DNA of 64,000 nucleotides from Mytilus californianus (GCF_021869535.1 NW_026262593.1:57682318-57746317), one strand, 5' to 3'; numbered from the stretch's first letter, positions 1 to 12,515 are shown. Notes: generated from the sequence alone by a model not told the origin. A program made the numbers and translations.

Positions 1-3000
1 ATCAAAAAAACAATCTGTAGAATACATCTCTTTCAACAAAAAAAACATTTGTATAATGCAGCTTCTTCAAAAAATAAAACTCTGTATAATGCATCTTTTT
101 AAAACAAACTTCTGTAGAATGCATCCTTTTCCAAAACAAATCTGTAGTATGCATCTCTTTCAACAAATATCTGTAGAATGCATCTCTTTCAAAACAAAAT
201 CTGTAGAATGCATGTCTTTCCAAAAAAAATCTGTAGAATGCATCTCTTTCAAAAAACAATCTGTAGAATGCATCTCTTTCAAAAAACATCTGTAGAATGC
301 ATCTCTTTCAAAAAAAAATCTGTAGCATGCATCTTTATAAAAAAAAATTCTGTAGCATGCATCTCATTCAAAAATATTCTGTAGAATGCATGTCTTTCAA
401 AAAACATCTGTAGAATGCATCTCTTTCCAAAAAAATCTATAGAATGCATCTCTTTCAAAAAAAATCTGTAGCATGCATCTTTATAAAAAAAAATTCTGTA
501 GCATGCATCTCATTCAAAAATATTTTGTAGAATGCATGTCTTTCAAAAAACTATCTGTAGAATGCATGTCTTTCAAAAAAACATCTGTAGAATGCATCGC
601 TTCCAAAACAAATCAATGCATCTCTATCAAAAAACAATTTGTAGAATGCATCTCTTTCAAAAAATTCTGTAGAATGCATGTCTTTCAAAAAACATCTGTA
701 GAATGCATCTCTTTCAAAAAAAAATCTGTAGCATGCATCTTTATAAAAAAAATTCTGTAGCATGCATCTCATTCAAAAATATTCTGTAGAATGCATGTCT
801 TTCAAAAAACATCTGTAGAATGCATCTCTTTCCAAAAACATCTATAGAATGCATCTCTTTCAAAAAAACATCTGTAGAATGCATCTCTTTCGAAAACAAA
901 ATATGCAGCATGCATCTCTTTCAAAAAAATTTCTGTAGCATGCATCTCATTCAAAAATATTCTGTACAATGCATGTCTTTCAAAAAACTATCTGTAGAAA
1001 TGCATCTCTTTCAAAAAACATCTGTAGAATGCATCGCTTCCAAAACAAATCAATGCATCTCTATCAAAAAACAATTTGTAGAACGCATCTCTTTCAAAAA
1101 AATTCTGTAGAATGCATGTCTTTCAAAAAACCATCTGTAGAATGCATCTTTTCAAAAAAACATCTGTAGAATGCATCTCTTTCAAAAACAAAATTTTTAG
1201 CATGCATCTCTTTCAAAAAATATTCTGTAGAATGCATGTCTTTCAAAAAACTATCTGTAGAATGCATCGCTTTCAAAAAAACATCTGTAGAATGCATCGC
1301 TTCCAAAACAAATCAATGCATCTCTATCAAAAAACATCTGTAGAATGCATCTCTTTCCAAAACATATCTGAAGAATGCATCTCTTTAAAAAAAATCTGTA
1401 GAATGCATCTCTGTTAAAACTATCTGTAGAAGGCATCTCTGTCCAAAATATTCTGTAGAATGCATCTCTATCAAAAAATAATCTGTAGAATACATCTCTT
1501 TCAAAAAAAAAACATTTGTATAATGCAGCTCTTTCAAAAAAAGACTGTATAATGCATCTCTTTAAAAAAAAATCTGTAGAATGCATCTCTTCCAAAACAA
1601 ATCAATGCATCTCTATCAAAAAACATATGTAGAATGCATCTCTTTCAAAAACGTATCTGAAGAATGCATCTCTTTAAAAAAAAATCTGTAGAATGTATCT
1701 CTTTGAAAACACATCTGTAGAAGGCATCTCTGTCCAAAAAAATTCTATAGAATGCATCTCTATCAGAAAACAATTTGTAGAATACATCTCTTTCATAAAA
1801 AAAAAAAATTGTATAATGCAGCTCTTTCAAAAAAAGACTGTATAATGCATCTCTTTAAAAAAAATCTGTAGAATGCATCTCTTTGAAAACACACCTGTAG
1901 AAGGCATCTCTGTCCAAAACATTCTGTAGAATGCATCTCTATCAAAAAACAATCTGTAGAATACATCTCTTTCAACAAAAAAAACATTTGTATAATGCAG
2001 CTTCTTCAAAAAAAAAAAACTCTGTATAATGCATCTTTTTAAAACAAACTTCTGTAGAATGCATCCTTTTCCAAAACAAATCTGTAGTATGCATCTCTTT
2101 CAACAAATATCTGTAGAATGCATCTCTTTCAAAACAAAATCTGTAGAATGCATGTCTTTCCAAAAAAAATCTGTAGAATGCATCTCTTTCAAAAAACAAT
2201 CTGTAGAATGCATCTCTTTCAAAAAACATCTGTAGAATGCATCTCTTTCAAAAAAAAATCTGTAGCATGCATCTTTATAAAAAAAAATTCTGTAGCATGC
2301 ATCTCTTTCAAAAAACAATCTGTAGAATGCATCTCTTTCAAAAAAAATCTGTAGAATGCATCTCTTTCGAAAACAAAATATGTAGCATGCATCTCTTTCA
2401 AAAAAATTTCTGTAGCATGCATCTCATTCAAAAATATTCTGTACAATGCATGTCTTTCAAAAAACTATCTGTAGAAATGCATCTCTTTCAAAAAACATCT
2501 GTAGAATGCATCGCTTCCAAAACAAATCAATGCATCTCTATCAAAAAACAATTTGTAGAACGCATCTCTTTCAAAAAAATTCTGTAGAATGCATGTCTTT
2601 CAAAAAACCATCTGTAGAATGCATCTTTTCAAAAAAACATCTGTAGAATGCATCTCTTTCAAAAACAAAATTTTTAGCATCTCTTTCAAAAAATATTCTG
2701 TAGAATGCATGTCTTTCAAAAAACTATCTGTAGAATGCATCGCTTTCAAAAAAACATCTGTAGAATGCATCGCTTCCAAAACAAATCAATGCATCTCTAT
2801 CAAAAAACATCTGTAGAATGCATCTCTTTCCAAAACATATCTGAAGAATGCATCTCTTTCAAAACAAAATCTGTAGAATGCGTGTCTTTCCAAAACAAAT
2901 CTGTAGAATGCATCTCTTTCATAAAACAAACTGTAGAATGCATCTCCTTCACAAAAAAAACCATGTATAATGCAGCTCTTTGAAGAAAAAACAATCTGTA

Positions 3001-6000
3001 GAATGCATCTCTTTTAAAAAAAATCTGTAGAATGCATCTCTTTCAAAAAAAATCTGTAGCATGCATCTATTTCAAAAAAAATTCTGTAGCATGCATCTCA
3101 TTCAAAAATGTTCTGTAGAATGCATGTCTTTCAAAAAACATCTGTAGAATGCATCTCTTTCCAAAAAACATCTATAGAATGCATCTCTTTCAAAAAAAAA
3201 ATGTAGAATGCATCTCTTTCGAAAACAAAATTTGTAGCATGCATCTCTTTCAAAATAAATTCTGTAGCATGCATCTCATTCAAAAATATTCTGTAGAATG
3301 CATGTCTTTCAAAAAAACTATCTGTAGAATGCATCTCTTTCAAAAAAACATCTGTAAAATGCATTGCTTCCAAAACAAATCAATGCATCTCTATCAAAAA
3401 ACAACATTTGTAGAATACATCTCTTTCAAAAAAATTCTGTAGAATGCATGTCTTTCAAAATACAATCTGTAGAATGCATCTCTTTCAAAAAAAAACATCT
3501 GTAGAATGCATCTCTTTCCAAAAACATCTATAGAATGCATCTCTTTCCAAAAATAATCTGTAGAATGCATCTCTTTCAAAAACAAAATTTGTAGCATGCA
3601 TCTCTTTCATAAAATATTCTGTAGAATGCATGTCTTTCAAAAAACTATCTGTAGAATGCATCTCTTTCAAAAAAACATCTGTAGAATGCATCGCTTCAGA
3701 AACAAATCAATGCATCTCTATCAAAAAAAACTCTGTATAATGCAGCTCTTTAAAAAACATCTGTAGAATGAATCTCTTTCCAAAACAAATCTGTAGAATG
3801 CATCTCTTTCAAAAAATATTCTGTAGAATGCATCTCTTTAAAAATACAATCAAAGAATGCATCTCTTTCAAAACAAAATCTGTAGAATGCATCTCTTTCC
3901 CAAAACATTCTGTAGAATGCATCTCTTTCAAAAAAAAATCTGTAAAATGCATCTCTTTCAAAAAAACATCTGTAGAATGCATCTCTTTCCAAAAACAATC
4001 TGTAGAATACATCTCTTTATAAAAAAACATTTGTATAATGCAGCTCTTTCAAAAAAAGACTCTGTATAATGCATCTCTTTAAAAAAAAAATTTAATCTGT
4101 AGAATGCATCTCTTTCCAAAACAAATCTGTAGAATGCATCTCTTTCAACAAAAATCTGTAGAATGCATCTCTTTCAAAACAAAATCTGTAGAATGCATGT
4201 CTTTCCAAAAAAATTCTGTAGAATGTATCTCTTTCAAAAAACAATCTGTAGAATGCATCTCTTTCACACAAAAAAACATGTATAATGCAGCTCTTTGAAG
4301 AAAAAACAATCTGTAGAATGCATCTCTTTCAAAAAACATCTGTAGAATGCATCTCTTTTAAAACCAAATCTGTAGCATGCATCTTTTTCAAAAAAAAATT
4401 CTGTAGCATGCATCTCATTCAAAAATATTCTGTAAAATGCATCTCTTTCAAATCAAAATTTGTAGCATGCATCTCTTTCAAAAAATATTCTGTAGAATGC
4501 ATGTCTTTCAAAAAACTTTCTGTAGAATGCATCTCTTTCAAAAAAACATCTGTAGAATGCATCGCTTCCAAAACAAATCAATGCATCTCTATCAAAAAAC
4601 AATTTGTAGAATGCACCTCTTTCAAAAACAATTTGTAGAATGCATGTCTTTCAAAAAACAATCTGTAGAATGCATCTCTTTCTAAAAACATCTATAGAAT
4701 GCATCTCTTTCAAAAAAAATCTGTTGAATGCATCTCTTTCAAAAACAAAATTTGTAGCATGCATCTCTTTCAAAACATATTCTGTAGAATGCATGTCTTT
4801 CAAAAAACTATCTGTAGGATGCATCTCTTTCAAAAAACATCTGTAGAATACATCGCTTCCAAAACAAATCAATGCATCTCTATCAAAAAACAATTTTTAG
4901 AATGCATCTCTTTCAAAAAAAAACTCAGTATAATGCAGCTCTTTAAAACAAATCTGTAGAATGAATCTCTTTCCAAAACAAATCTATAGAATGCATCTCT
5001 TTCAAAAAATATTCTGTAGAATGCATGTCTTTCAAAAAACTATCTATAAAATGCTTCTTTCCAAAAACATCTATAGAATGCATCTCTTTATAAAAAAAAA
5101 AGTCTGTATAATGCATCTCTTTTAAATCAAAATCTGTAGAATGCATCTCTTTCAAAAAATATTCTGGGGAATGCAGCTCTTTCAAAAAACAATCTGTAGA
5201 ATGCATCTATTTCAAAAAAACATCTGTAGAATGCATCGCTTTCCAAAAAAATTACTGCATCTCTTTCAAAAAACAATCTGTAGAATGCATCTCTTTCAAA
5301 TCAAAATTTGTAGCATGCATCTCTTTCAAAAAATATTCTGTAGAATGCATGTCTTTCAAAAAACTTTCTGTAGAATGCATCTCTTTCAAAAAAACATCTG
5401 TAGAATGCATCGCTTCCAAAACAAATCAATGCATCTCTATCAAAAAACAATTTGTAGAATGCACCTCTTTCAAAAACAATTTGTAGAATGCATGTCTTTC
5501 AAAAAACAATCTGTAGAATGCATCTCTTTCTAAAAACATCTATAGAATGCATCTCTTTCAAAAAAAATCTGTTGAATGCATCTCTTTCAAAAACAAAATT
5601 TGTAGCATGCATCTCTTTCAAAACATATTCTGTAGAATGCATGTCTTTCAAAAAACTTTCTGTAGAATGCATCTCTTTCAAAAAAACATCTGTAGAATGC
5701 ATCGCTTCCAAAACAAATCAATGCATCTCTATCAAAAAACAATTTGTAGAATGCACCTCTTTCAAAAACAATTTGTAGAATGCATGTCTTTCAAAAAACA
5801 ATCTGTAGAATGCATCTCTTTCTAAAAACATCTATAGAATGCATCTCTTTCAAAAAAAATCTGTTGAATGCATCTCTTTCAAAAACAAAATTTGTAGCAT
5901 GCATCTCTTTCAAAACATATTCTGTAGAATGCATGTCTTTCAAAAAACTATCTGTAGGATGCATCTCTTTCAAAAAAACATCTGTAGAATACATCGCTTC

Positions 6001-6590
6001 CAAAACAAATCAATGCATCTCTATCAAAAAACAATTTTTAGAATGCATCTCTTTCAAAAAAAAACTCAGTATAATGCAGCTCTTTAAAAAAAATCTGTAG
6101 AATGAATCTCTTTCCAAAACAAATCTATAGAATGCATCTCTTTCAAAAAATATTCTGTAGAATGCATGTCTTTCAAAAAACTATCTATAAAATGCTTCTT
6201 TCCAAAAACATCTATAGAATGCATCTCTTTATAAAAAAAAAAGTCTGTATAATGCATCTCTTTGAAATCAAAATCTGTAGAATGCATCTCTTTCAAAAAA
6301 ATATTCTGGGGAATGCAGCTCTTTCAAAAAACAATCTGTAGAATGCATCTATTTCAAAAAAAAACATCTGTAGAATGCATCGCTTTCCAAAAAAATTACT
6401 GCATCTCTATCAAAAAACAATATGTAAAATGAATCTCTTTCATAACAACATCTGTATAATGAAGCTCTTTGGAAAAAAAACTGTAGAATGCATCTCTTTC
6501 CAAAACACATCTGTAGAATGCATCTCTTTCAAAAAATCTGTAGAATGCATCTATTTCTTAACAAAAAATCTGTAGAATGCATCTCTTTCA
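1..6590. repeat. Minisatellite array, ~30-bp units with ATGCAT core, with higher-order repeats
   Basis: Uninterrupted tandem units of about 23-35 bp fill this stretch and run off the left edge. The commonest unit reads CTGTAGAATGCATCTCTTTC followed by 5-9 A residues. Named variants recur: CATGCATCTCATTC, AATGCATGTCTTTC, AATGCATCGCTTCC, a short unit CAATGCATCTCTATC that lacks the CTGTAG lead, and TATAATGCAGCTC. The variants come in fixed order, so the array has cassettes on top of the basic unit. The last recognisable unit ends near 6590. Both strands are open over 60-130 codons because the units lack stops in several frames, but the peptides are only repeats of MHLFQK/VECISF type, so I do not call genes. 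A tandem satellite or minisatellite with no coding role is the simplest reading. Confidence 0.95.
4437..6410. repeat. Recent higher-order duplication inside the minisatellite (848- and 292-bp offsets)
   Basis: Sequence from 4437 to about 4890 reappears nearly unchanged from 5285 (offset 848), and the part beginning at 4640/5488 appears again at 5780 (offset 292). The stretch 4890-5260 matches about 6030-6400 (offset about 1140). The near-identity marks these as the youngest duplications of the array, by unequal crossing-over or slippage of multi-unit blocks. Long-range matches also exist: 1-360 matches 1941-2300, and 880-1320 matches about 2360-2800. Confidence 0.85.
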
Positions 6591-8766
6591 AGAAAACCCT
6601 GATATACTTAATTAGTATTTTGCAAATGAAAAACATGAAGGTAATTCTGAAGTGAGACAGTTTCGTTATAATTTTTTAATACTTTGTTGGACTTTTTCCA
6701 TCTTTTTCAATCTATGCTAAAATGGGGCGCCCGCTTGGCAGTTCTTGGTGTATAAATACACAGGAAAGGCTGGAATATATTTTAAAATAAGTTTCGGTGC
6801 ATCGTTTGATGGCTGTAACTTTTGTGTGAAGGCTAAAGAGAAACCAAGTCATCATAATTTTGAGAGGTTTTACGTGGCATGTTCATAATAAATAATTGTT
6901 CGTTTGTTCTTGGCCTGAATATGCATGAAATATTTGCTACTGGGCGTTATACAAACAAACAATTATCAATATATCAAACCGTCGTCCCATAAGATAAGCC
7001 GGTTGAGAATGAAAGCGGGAATTTCAGACAGCCACAAAAAATGAGGGTATAAACGATATATGAAAACAACAGACACTTAGATAGCTTTATAACAGACATT
7101 GAAATTAACGTCCCCATTCTGACAGAACGTGGCTGCGAATTTATGCATCACGTTCAGTCACACGAACGTCCCGGTTTGGTAGGGTTTTACTGCTAGTCGG
7201 AGTAGACTACGATTTGATTTCCCCCAGGGTTTCCCTTTTTTCCCTCTGTCACTACTTGTTTTAGGTGCAATGCAATGCAAAAGAAACATAAAGATTCAGA
7301 ATGTAGTAATACTGAAATGCTACAAACCGCTGAACATTTCAATCCTTATTTTCTCTCCCGTTTTCTCTGCAGAATCATACATGTTTTATTACTAGTATGT
7401 GTTCGTGGCATTCTCATAACTCTGAAAGTTCTCTACATCAGAGGAATGAAATCATAACGCTGTCTGTTGATTTTGACAGTCATCAGCTTGAAGAAACAGA
7501 ATTTCTTTTAAAAACTTCTTTTGCAACCATGGAACACTAACCTTTAAGTCTTTTATTGTTAAAGGAAAAAGTTTCTTAAATTGAAAAGTGACTTTTTGTC
7601 TGTACCATTTTTTTTTCAGGGACCAACCGATAATAAACACACCTAAGGCTCATCTGAAAAAATAGCAGTGTATACAGTCAAGTTCGGCAACGGTCGGAGT
7701 TGGGGCACTGAATTCACTTGCGGCTGTTGGAGAGTCCTAATCTTTAAATTCGTCCAAGAAACCTTCCACCAACTTTTCAGACGGGCCCGTTGGCAATCTG
7801 TACTGGACAAGTTAGCTTAAGAGTTGTCTCATAGGCAATCATACCACATCTCCTTATTTCATAATGTCTATTTTCCAGTGACAATCACATTCCTGCATAA
7901 TTGGGTGAACCGGAAAATGCATACAAAATAGTTCAACATTTAATTGATAGTTACGATTAAAAAAGGTGCAAGCATCTAGAGTTTAGAAAGATATAAAATC
8001 AATAATGAAGTAGTCTATAGAAAATTACTGACTATTGATATTGAATATAGTGAGATGAATTTTTACACGTGTAGAATCACTTCACGGAAACGATTTTTTA
8101 CCATAAAATTGATTGAGGAAAACTTACATTAGAAGTACTTGATTTGACCTACAATTTCGTGATTAACAAATTGTTTTAAGTGAAGGAAACTAAGCTTTTA
8201 TTCGAGATATCTAGATTTTACTTTAAAAGTCCAAAAAGTGTATGTGGTGTGCATAAAATTTATTTTAATCTGTCAAATTCATGCATTTAACATCATCACC
8301 TTCCGAAGGGTGGATTAGCACAAGATTGCATGTATGTTTAAATGCAGAGGCACACTGTTAATCGAAGAACGTGTATTTTATACTTAACTTATGATTATGA
8401 TTTAATAGACACTTAAATGCATTTGTAAAGGATGATGATCAGGTCTCTCACTTGCTCATTTTTTTTTTTTTCTTGTCATCTAGAGATAACCCAAGTTTAC
8501 TTGATACATGTTATAAGTACTCATTTGTCTAATACGTCCGATATTTTAAAAACGAATTTAAATAGTAGAACAGAATATGTTTACCCTTTGGAGCACCTGG
8601 TATTACCCCCGTTTTTTGTTGAGTTTTGTGATGATCAGTCTTCCGGGCTTTACAGGAATGTCTAAATTATATGGATTTGGTATTTTTGTGGCAAACGGAC
8701 GATAACCCAGATGAGAAACAATTTCCACTGTTTCCTTGACAACAAACAGTGACTCTATTCCTTTCG
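6591..8766. other. Intergenic stretch, no gene recognised; contains two retroelement tail fragments
   Basis: Beyond the minisatellite I see no convincing coding exon. Short open frames at 7275-7457 and 8432-8665 have no recognisable motif. A fragment of the PLE 3' tail (sense strand +) lies at about 7812-7866. A fragment of the repeat family carrying GGAGCACCTGGTATTACCCC lies near 8585-8660. The rest may be the 3' flank of the collagen-like gene to the right. Confidence 0.6.
7812..7866 (+). mobile_element. Short PLE 3'-tail fragment
   Basis: GTTGTCTCATAGGCAATCAT then ACCACATCTCCTTATTT matches the 3' terminus shared by many copies in this window. Only about 50 bp of the tail remains, consistent with severe 5' truncation. 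Confidence 0.65.
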
Positions 8767-9248
8767 TCAATTTAATTTGAACACAACACATGATATAGGT
8801 ACATTATTATACAACGGTGGGCATCTTAAGGACCCGCAAACAGCTTTGACAGCATACAATAGTTCACCATTGTGGTTGTTAGCTCCGGCTTCTAGCGTGT
8901 CAGCAGTAATGTCAATACATATATACTGCGAAGCTGCACTATGGGTGTCTGCAACTGCCGCAAGTCTACCATAGTACTCTACTTTCCAGCTGTCGTAGCA
9001 TGTTGTTTTGCCAGGTATAATTAATAAAGATAACTGTTGCGTCGCCCGACAGACAGCACAGGGAACGTCGTTATCCTGGAAGTTTGTTCCAAAATAATTA
9101 CCCTCTTCATATTCAGCCTCATAGAGCGATGACACGTAGTCATTGGTCGTTATTGGGCCATCTCTTTTAATGAAATCTGGGTCATGTGAAAGGCAGACAT
9201 ATTCTGATGGTGCTCCAGCTTCACTAAAATATCCTCCACCAACAGTTT
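8767..9248 (-). CDS. Short-chain collagen C4-like protein, C-terminal exon
   Basis: A 159-residue C-terminal reading frame on the minus strand, opened by a splice acceptor (ATCTTGCAG) at 9249 and ended by TGA at 8767-8769. It begins in codon phase with ETVGGGYFSEAG, then EYVCLSHDPD, YEAEYEEG, DVPCAVCRA, PGKTTCYDSW, EYYG, YICID, LLYAVKAVCGSLRCPP and a final SCVVFKLN. This order of blocks (GGxY/F, CLxxDPD, YxAEY, DVPCAVC, PGxxxCYxxW, CGSLxCPP) is, from memory of the family, that of the conserved cysteine-rich domain in molluscan proteins annotated short-chain collagen C4-like, which are probably secreted. Function is not established for these; a role in matrix or recognition is inference. Upstream exons (signal peptide, any Gly-X-Y region) were not found between 9250 and 12190, so they may be distant or the gene may be partial. 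No frameshift is visible in this exon. Confidence 0.82.
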
Positions 9249-9404
9249 CTGCAAGATATTTTCAAAGGGGAATGTAGACATTTCGCTGACATGATCTTGC
9301 ATTGTTTATTCACAGAAAATTAAAATTTTTATTGAACAATGATGTATAATTATTTTATAAGCTCTTAAAATTAAGGGCATTTTATATCATATGTTGATTT
9401 TGAT

Positions 9405-9642
9405 AGATTGACTGATTGTTGGTGTTTAACACTATTGTCAGTACTCATGCCTATATCAAACTTTGCCAGTTTTAACTGATGCAGGACACAAGAGAGAACC
9501 ACTGACCTCCAGGCTGGAAAATGGCAATCCTAGTAGGGAAAAGCAGGAGTCGAACACAACTGCCATACACGGGGTTTCGAACTGAACTAGCAATATTGAT
9601 CACTGTAATGGACTACTTAGACAACTTGGGCACAAAGGCCCT
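9405..9642 (-). mobile_element. tRNA-derived SINE, minus orientation
   Basis: Read on the minus strand this has a Pol III B-box-like GTTCGAAACCCC (9571-9584), a central domain with CTGGAGGTCAGTGGTTCTCT and a 3' tail ending in TGTTAAACACCAACAATC with a CAATC-type repeat. The layout matches the plus-strand copy at 11035-11270 and the minus copy at 60966-61200. The CAATCAATC tail is widespread in molluscan SINEs. The A box is eroded. Confidence 0.7.
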
Positions 9643-11034
9643 TTTGTATGCGGACGTCTTTAAGCAAATATAGTCACACAATGTCACATTAAACATATTA
9701 TTATGAAATTATATCTTTGATATGTCAATATATTTGAGTGGTCGATATTATGTGTCTGTAATAGTGTGTTAGACAGTAAAAATTTGGTTCCTATGCTGAA
9801 TTCCCCGCTTTCTATCTGTTTAATCCACGGTATGGAAATAATTTTGGAGATAAAAAACGAGCATTGATAAAACATTAAATTTTGCAGGCTAACCAAATAT
9901 TGAACTATACTTGTCCTTGTGTCAATCAAATCTCAGTCTTCGCCTTCTTTTTGTCTGTTGTTTTGTAGATAAACAGAATAACACGTCAACAAAAGAGAAA
10001 CAGTCAGAACAAACCAGTCTTTGAATTTTTAAAAATACTGCAAGTGATTTTTACTATTCAACTCTGAATTTTACCAGATGGTCTCATTAACTATTAAACT
10101 GTGTTCTGGCTAGAATTATTTAGAAGCAAGCTGATACATGAGGACGGTACAAACAATATACTTTAGGATTAAACATAATTATACAAATATGATTACCGGA
10201 GTGAAGTAGTTCTGTTCCATTCAATGGACAATCTTTTCGTCCCTACCGTGTGTAAACCGCTCTACTGCCTGTCGAATAAAAGGCACTGTCAAAAAAATTG
10301 ATAATAAAAAACGTCATTTATTTTTTCTTTATTGAGCGTGAAATAAATAGACAGATTATACTAAGTAGCAAGTTTGAATAACACTTGTTAGGTTTTACTA
10401 TATTATGATGTGTTGGAGAAAAGGACAGTTGCTATTTGTCTTTATAATAGAATTCTGATTGTTTATTTAACCCCTTTCAACTTCAATATTTTCGTAACTC
10501 TTTTTCCTTTACTGTTGTGTCGGTTTTTTTTAACTTCTAATAAAACTCTGGTGAAAAAAAGAAACAAGCACAATGCAGGGCATTGTTCGAGGAAAGGCAG
10601 GCGTGATTGTCCACACTGGTTAAAATATCACGTAAGGTAGATAGAAAACAATATTTCGACGATTATATGCAATTCTATATTTTTTTCAGTCAGTGACCAC
10701 CCCTCGACCCCCTGGATTTACCTTCATCAGGAACGCTCAAAGCCGAATATCTGAAAGCCAAGTATGTATAAGAACCGAAACATATGGAAAGCTAAATGAT
10801 AAAAAGGACCCAAAAACAGCCAAATCCATCTAAGGTCAACTTTGTCTGAAGAAGTATAATTTCAAAATTTATTGGCGGACAATTTTAGAAAGGTTTGATA
10901 TGAATCTTTAGTACCGACGTTTACTATGTGCCAATGTAGAACCACTGACTACTTGACCGATGAGTTCAATACTGTCTTTATTGGTTCTTACACTGATTTT
11001 GTTTTTAATAATTCAATACATACGGTGGTAATGT
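9643..11034. other. Intergenic stretch, nothing recognised
   Basis: AT-rich, with short open frames at 9684-9929 (minus) and 10410-10640 (plus) that show no family motif. I searched the minus strand for collagenous Gly-X-Y coding upstream of the C4-like exon and did not find a convincing run. Confidence 0.5.
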
Positions 11035-11270
11035 GTGTATAAGTAGTCGAACTACTGTATCACTAGCCTATCAACACTGAGGTTGTGAGTTCGAATCCTT
11101 CACGTGACAGGTGTGTTCGACTCAAACTTTAATTAACTAGGATTGTCAGTTTTCCTGCCAAAGGTCGGTGGTTCTTTCCGGGAACTCCGGCTTCCTCCAC
11201 CAATAAAACCTGATCACCATGAATAGCAAATAGTGCTCAAAGTGGCGTTAAACATCAATTAATCAATCTA
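11035..11270 (+). mobile_element. tRNA-derived SINE, plus orientation
   Basis: Canonical B box GTTCGAATCC at 11089-11098, followed by a central region (CAAAGGTCGGTGGTTCTTTC, CTCCGGCTTCCTCCACCAAT) and a 3' end GGCGTTAAACATCAATTAAT then CAATC. The central block and tail are those of the widespread molluscan tRNA-derived SINE type. It is the best preserved of the three copies here. Confidence 0.8.
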
Positions 11271-11339
11271 TTGGTTCTCACATTGATTTTTTTTTGGATA
11301 ATTTAACACATGCCTAGATATATACATATGCACATTTAT

Positions 11340-12015
11340 GGCTCTACAATATGTCGATACCTGTATCTAGGCATTGCAAAGGGTCATGTTTTTTCTCTGA
11401 CTGTGAATGACGTCTTTAAACTAAATCCATTGGATGTTGGATGTGTACTGATTGCTATTTTAGTCTTAGATGCATGATTTTGTTACTAGTTGTTATTGGC
11501 TTTCAACTAGCTGTCAGTAACTGCGAGTACTCTCAAATCTATACTTAGTGTCCTTGTTTGTTGTTGGGATACATAAATATTTTGTTTTTGTTAGATGTTT
11601 TTCTGATTTGTATCGATCTGATGAGTTAAGCATTTTTTTTTTCTCTTATGTTATACTGTAATACCACTGTATCAGTTAAGGGGAAGGTTTGGCGCCAGCA
11701 AATTAATTGAACCCCGCCACATTCTTTATGTGCCTGTATCAAGTCAGGAGCCTGTAATTCAGTGGTTGACGTTTGCTGCTGTATATCATATTTGTTTTTC
11801 TTTCGTTGTTTTGTACAAACATCAGGCCGTTAGTTTTTTCGTTTGAATTGTTGTGCATTTGTCATTTCGGCAACTTTTATAGATGACTATAAGGTATGTG
11901 TTTCGCTCATTGTTGAAGGCCGTACAGTGACCCATTGTTGTTCACTTTTATGTCGTTTGGTCTCTGGTGGACAGTTGTCTCATTGGCAATCATACCACAT
12001 TTTCTTATTCTTATA
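11340..12015 (+). mobile_element. 5'-truncated PLE 3'-UTR copy, sense strand +
   Basis: Reverse complement of the tail seen beside the reverse-transcriptase fragments at 19586-20330 and 43713-44670. Landmarks in order: TGTCGATACCTGTATCTAGG, GACGTCTTTAAACTAAATCC, AGCTGTCAGTAACTGCGAGT, CTGATGAGTTAAGC, CGCCACATT, GCCGTTAGTTTTTTCGTTTG, and the terminal GTCTCATTGGCAATCATACC then ACATTTTCTTATTCTTAT. It carries no reverse-transcriptase sequence, as expected for a 5'-truncated insertion. Confidence 0.75.
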
Positions 12016-12189
12016 TTGTTATAAAGTACTGAACACTAATGTTTATATATCCTGTCTATACTTATGTTTTGTCATTGCTGAAGGTGATATTTTTTTTAAA
12101 ACTTTTCAAATACTGTCAGTGACGTCTTTACAGTAAATCCGTTGAATGTGTACTGATAGATATTTTAGTCTTGACAGACATGATTTATT

Positions 12190-12515
12190 TTTTAATATAA
12201 AATAAGAAGACTTGCTATGATTGCCAATGAGACCAAACACGTAAAACCTCGCCACATTATGTGCCTGTTCCAAGCAAGGGACCAGTTATTCGGTAAATGT
12301 ATTTTGTTGTTTGTTGCTGTCTGCCAATTTTGATTTTCGTTTATTGTTTTGGCATAAACCACGCCGCTGATGTTGTCATATTTTGTACATGTCATATCGA
12401 GGATTTGTATAGCCTATGCCAATTTTTTGAGTGTTTCTATTGTTGAATATCGTACGATGACAAATAGATGCTTACATCCACGTCCATTGGGTTCTAGTTG
12501 AGTGTTTTTATCATT
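12190..12515. mobile_element. Inverted pair of PLE-tail fragments, shared with 33805-34115
   Basis: A minus-sense terminus (AATAAGAAGACTTGCTATGA, 12202-12240) is joined to a plus-sense inner segment (CCTCGCCACATTATGTGCCT onward, 12248-12510). The same junction and orientation occur at 33805-34115, so this rearranged insertion was present before the lysozyme block was duplicated. Confidence 0.65.

Noticed and set aside
1-6590. Many open frames of 60-130 codons on both strands, which could suggest a repetitive protein gene
   Set aside because: Both strands and several frames are open at once, unit lengths are not multiples of three, and the peptides shift frame between neighbouring units. Nothing like a signal peptide, splice structure or conserved phase is present.
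1-6590. CRISPR-like array
   Set aside because: Units are contiguous with no unique spacers, vary in sequence and length, and the surroundings are eukaryotic with introns and SINEs.
10693-10740. Possible collagenous Gly-X-Y exon of the C4-like gene
   Set aside because: The C-rich stretch gives only a few glycine codons on the minus strand and no sustained Gly-X-Y periodicity.
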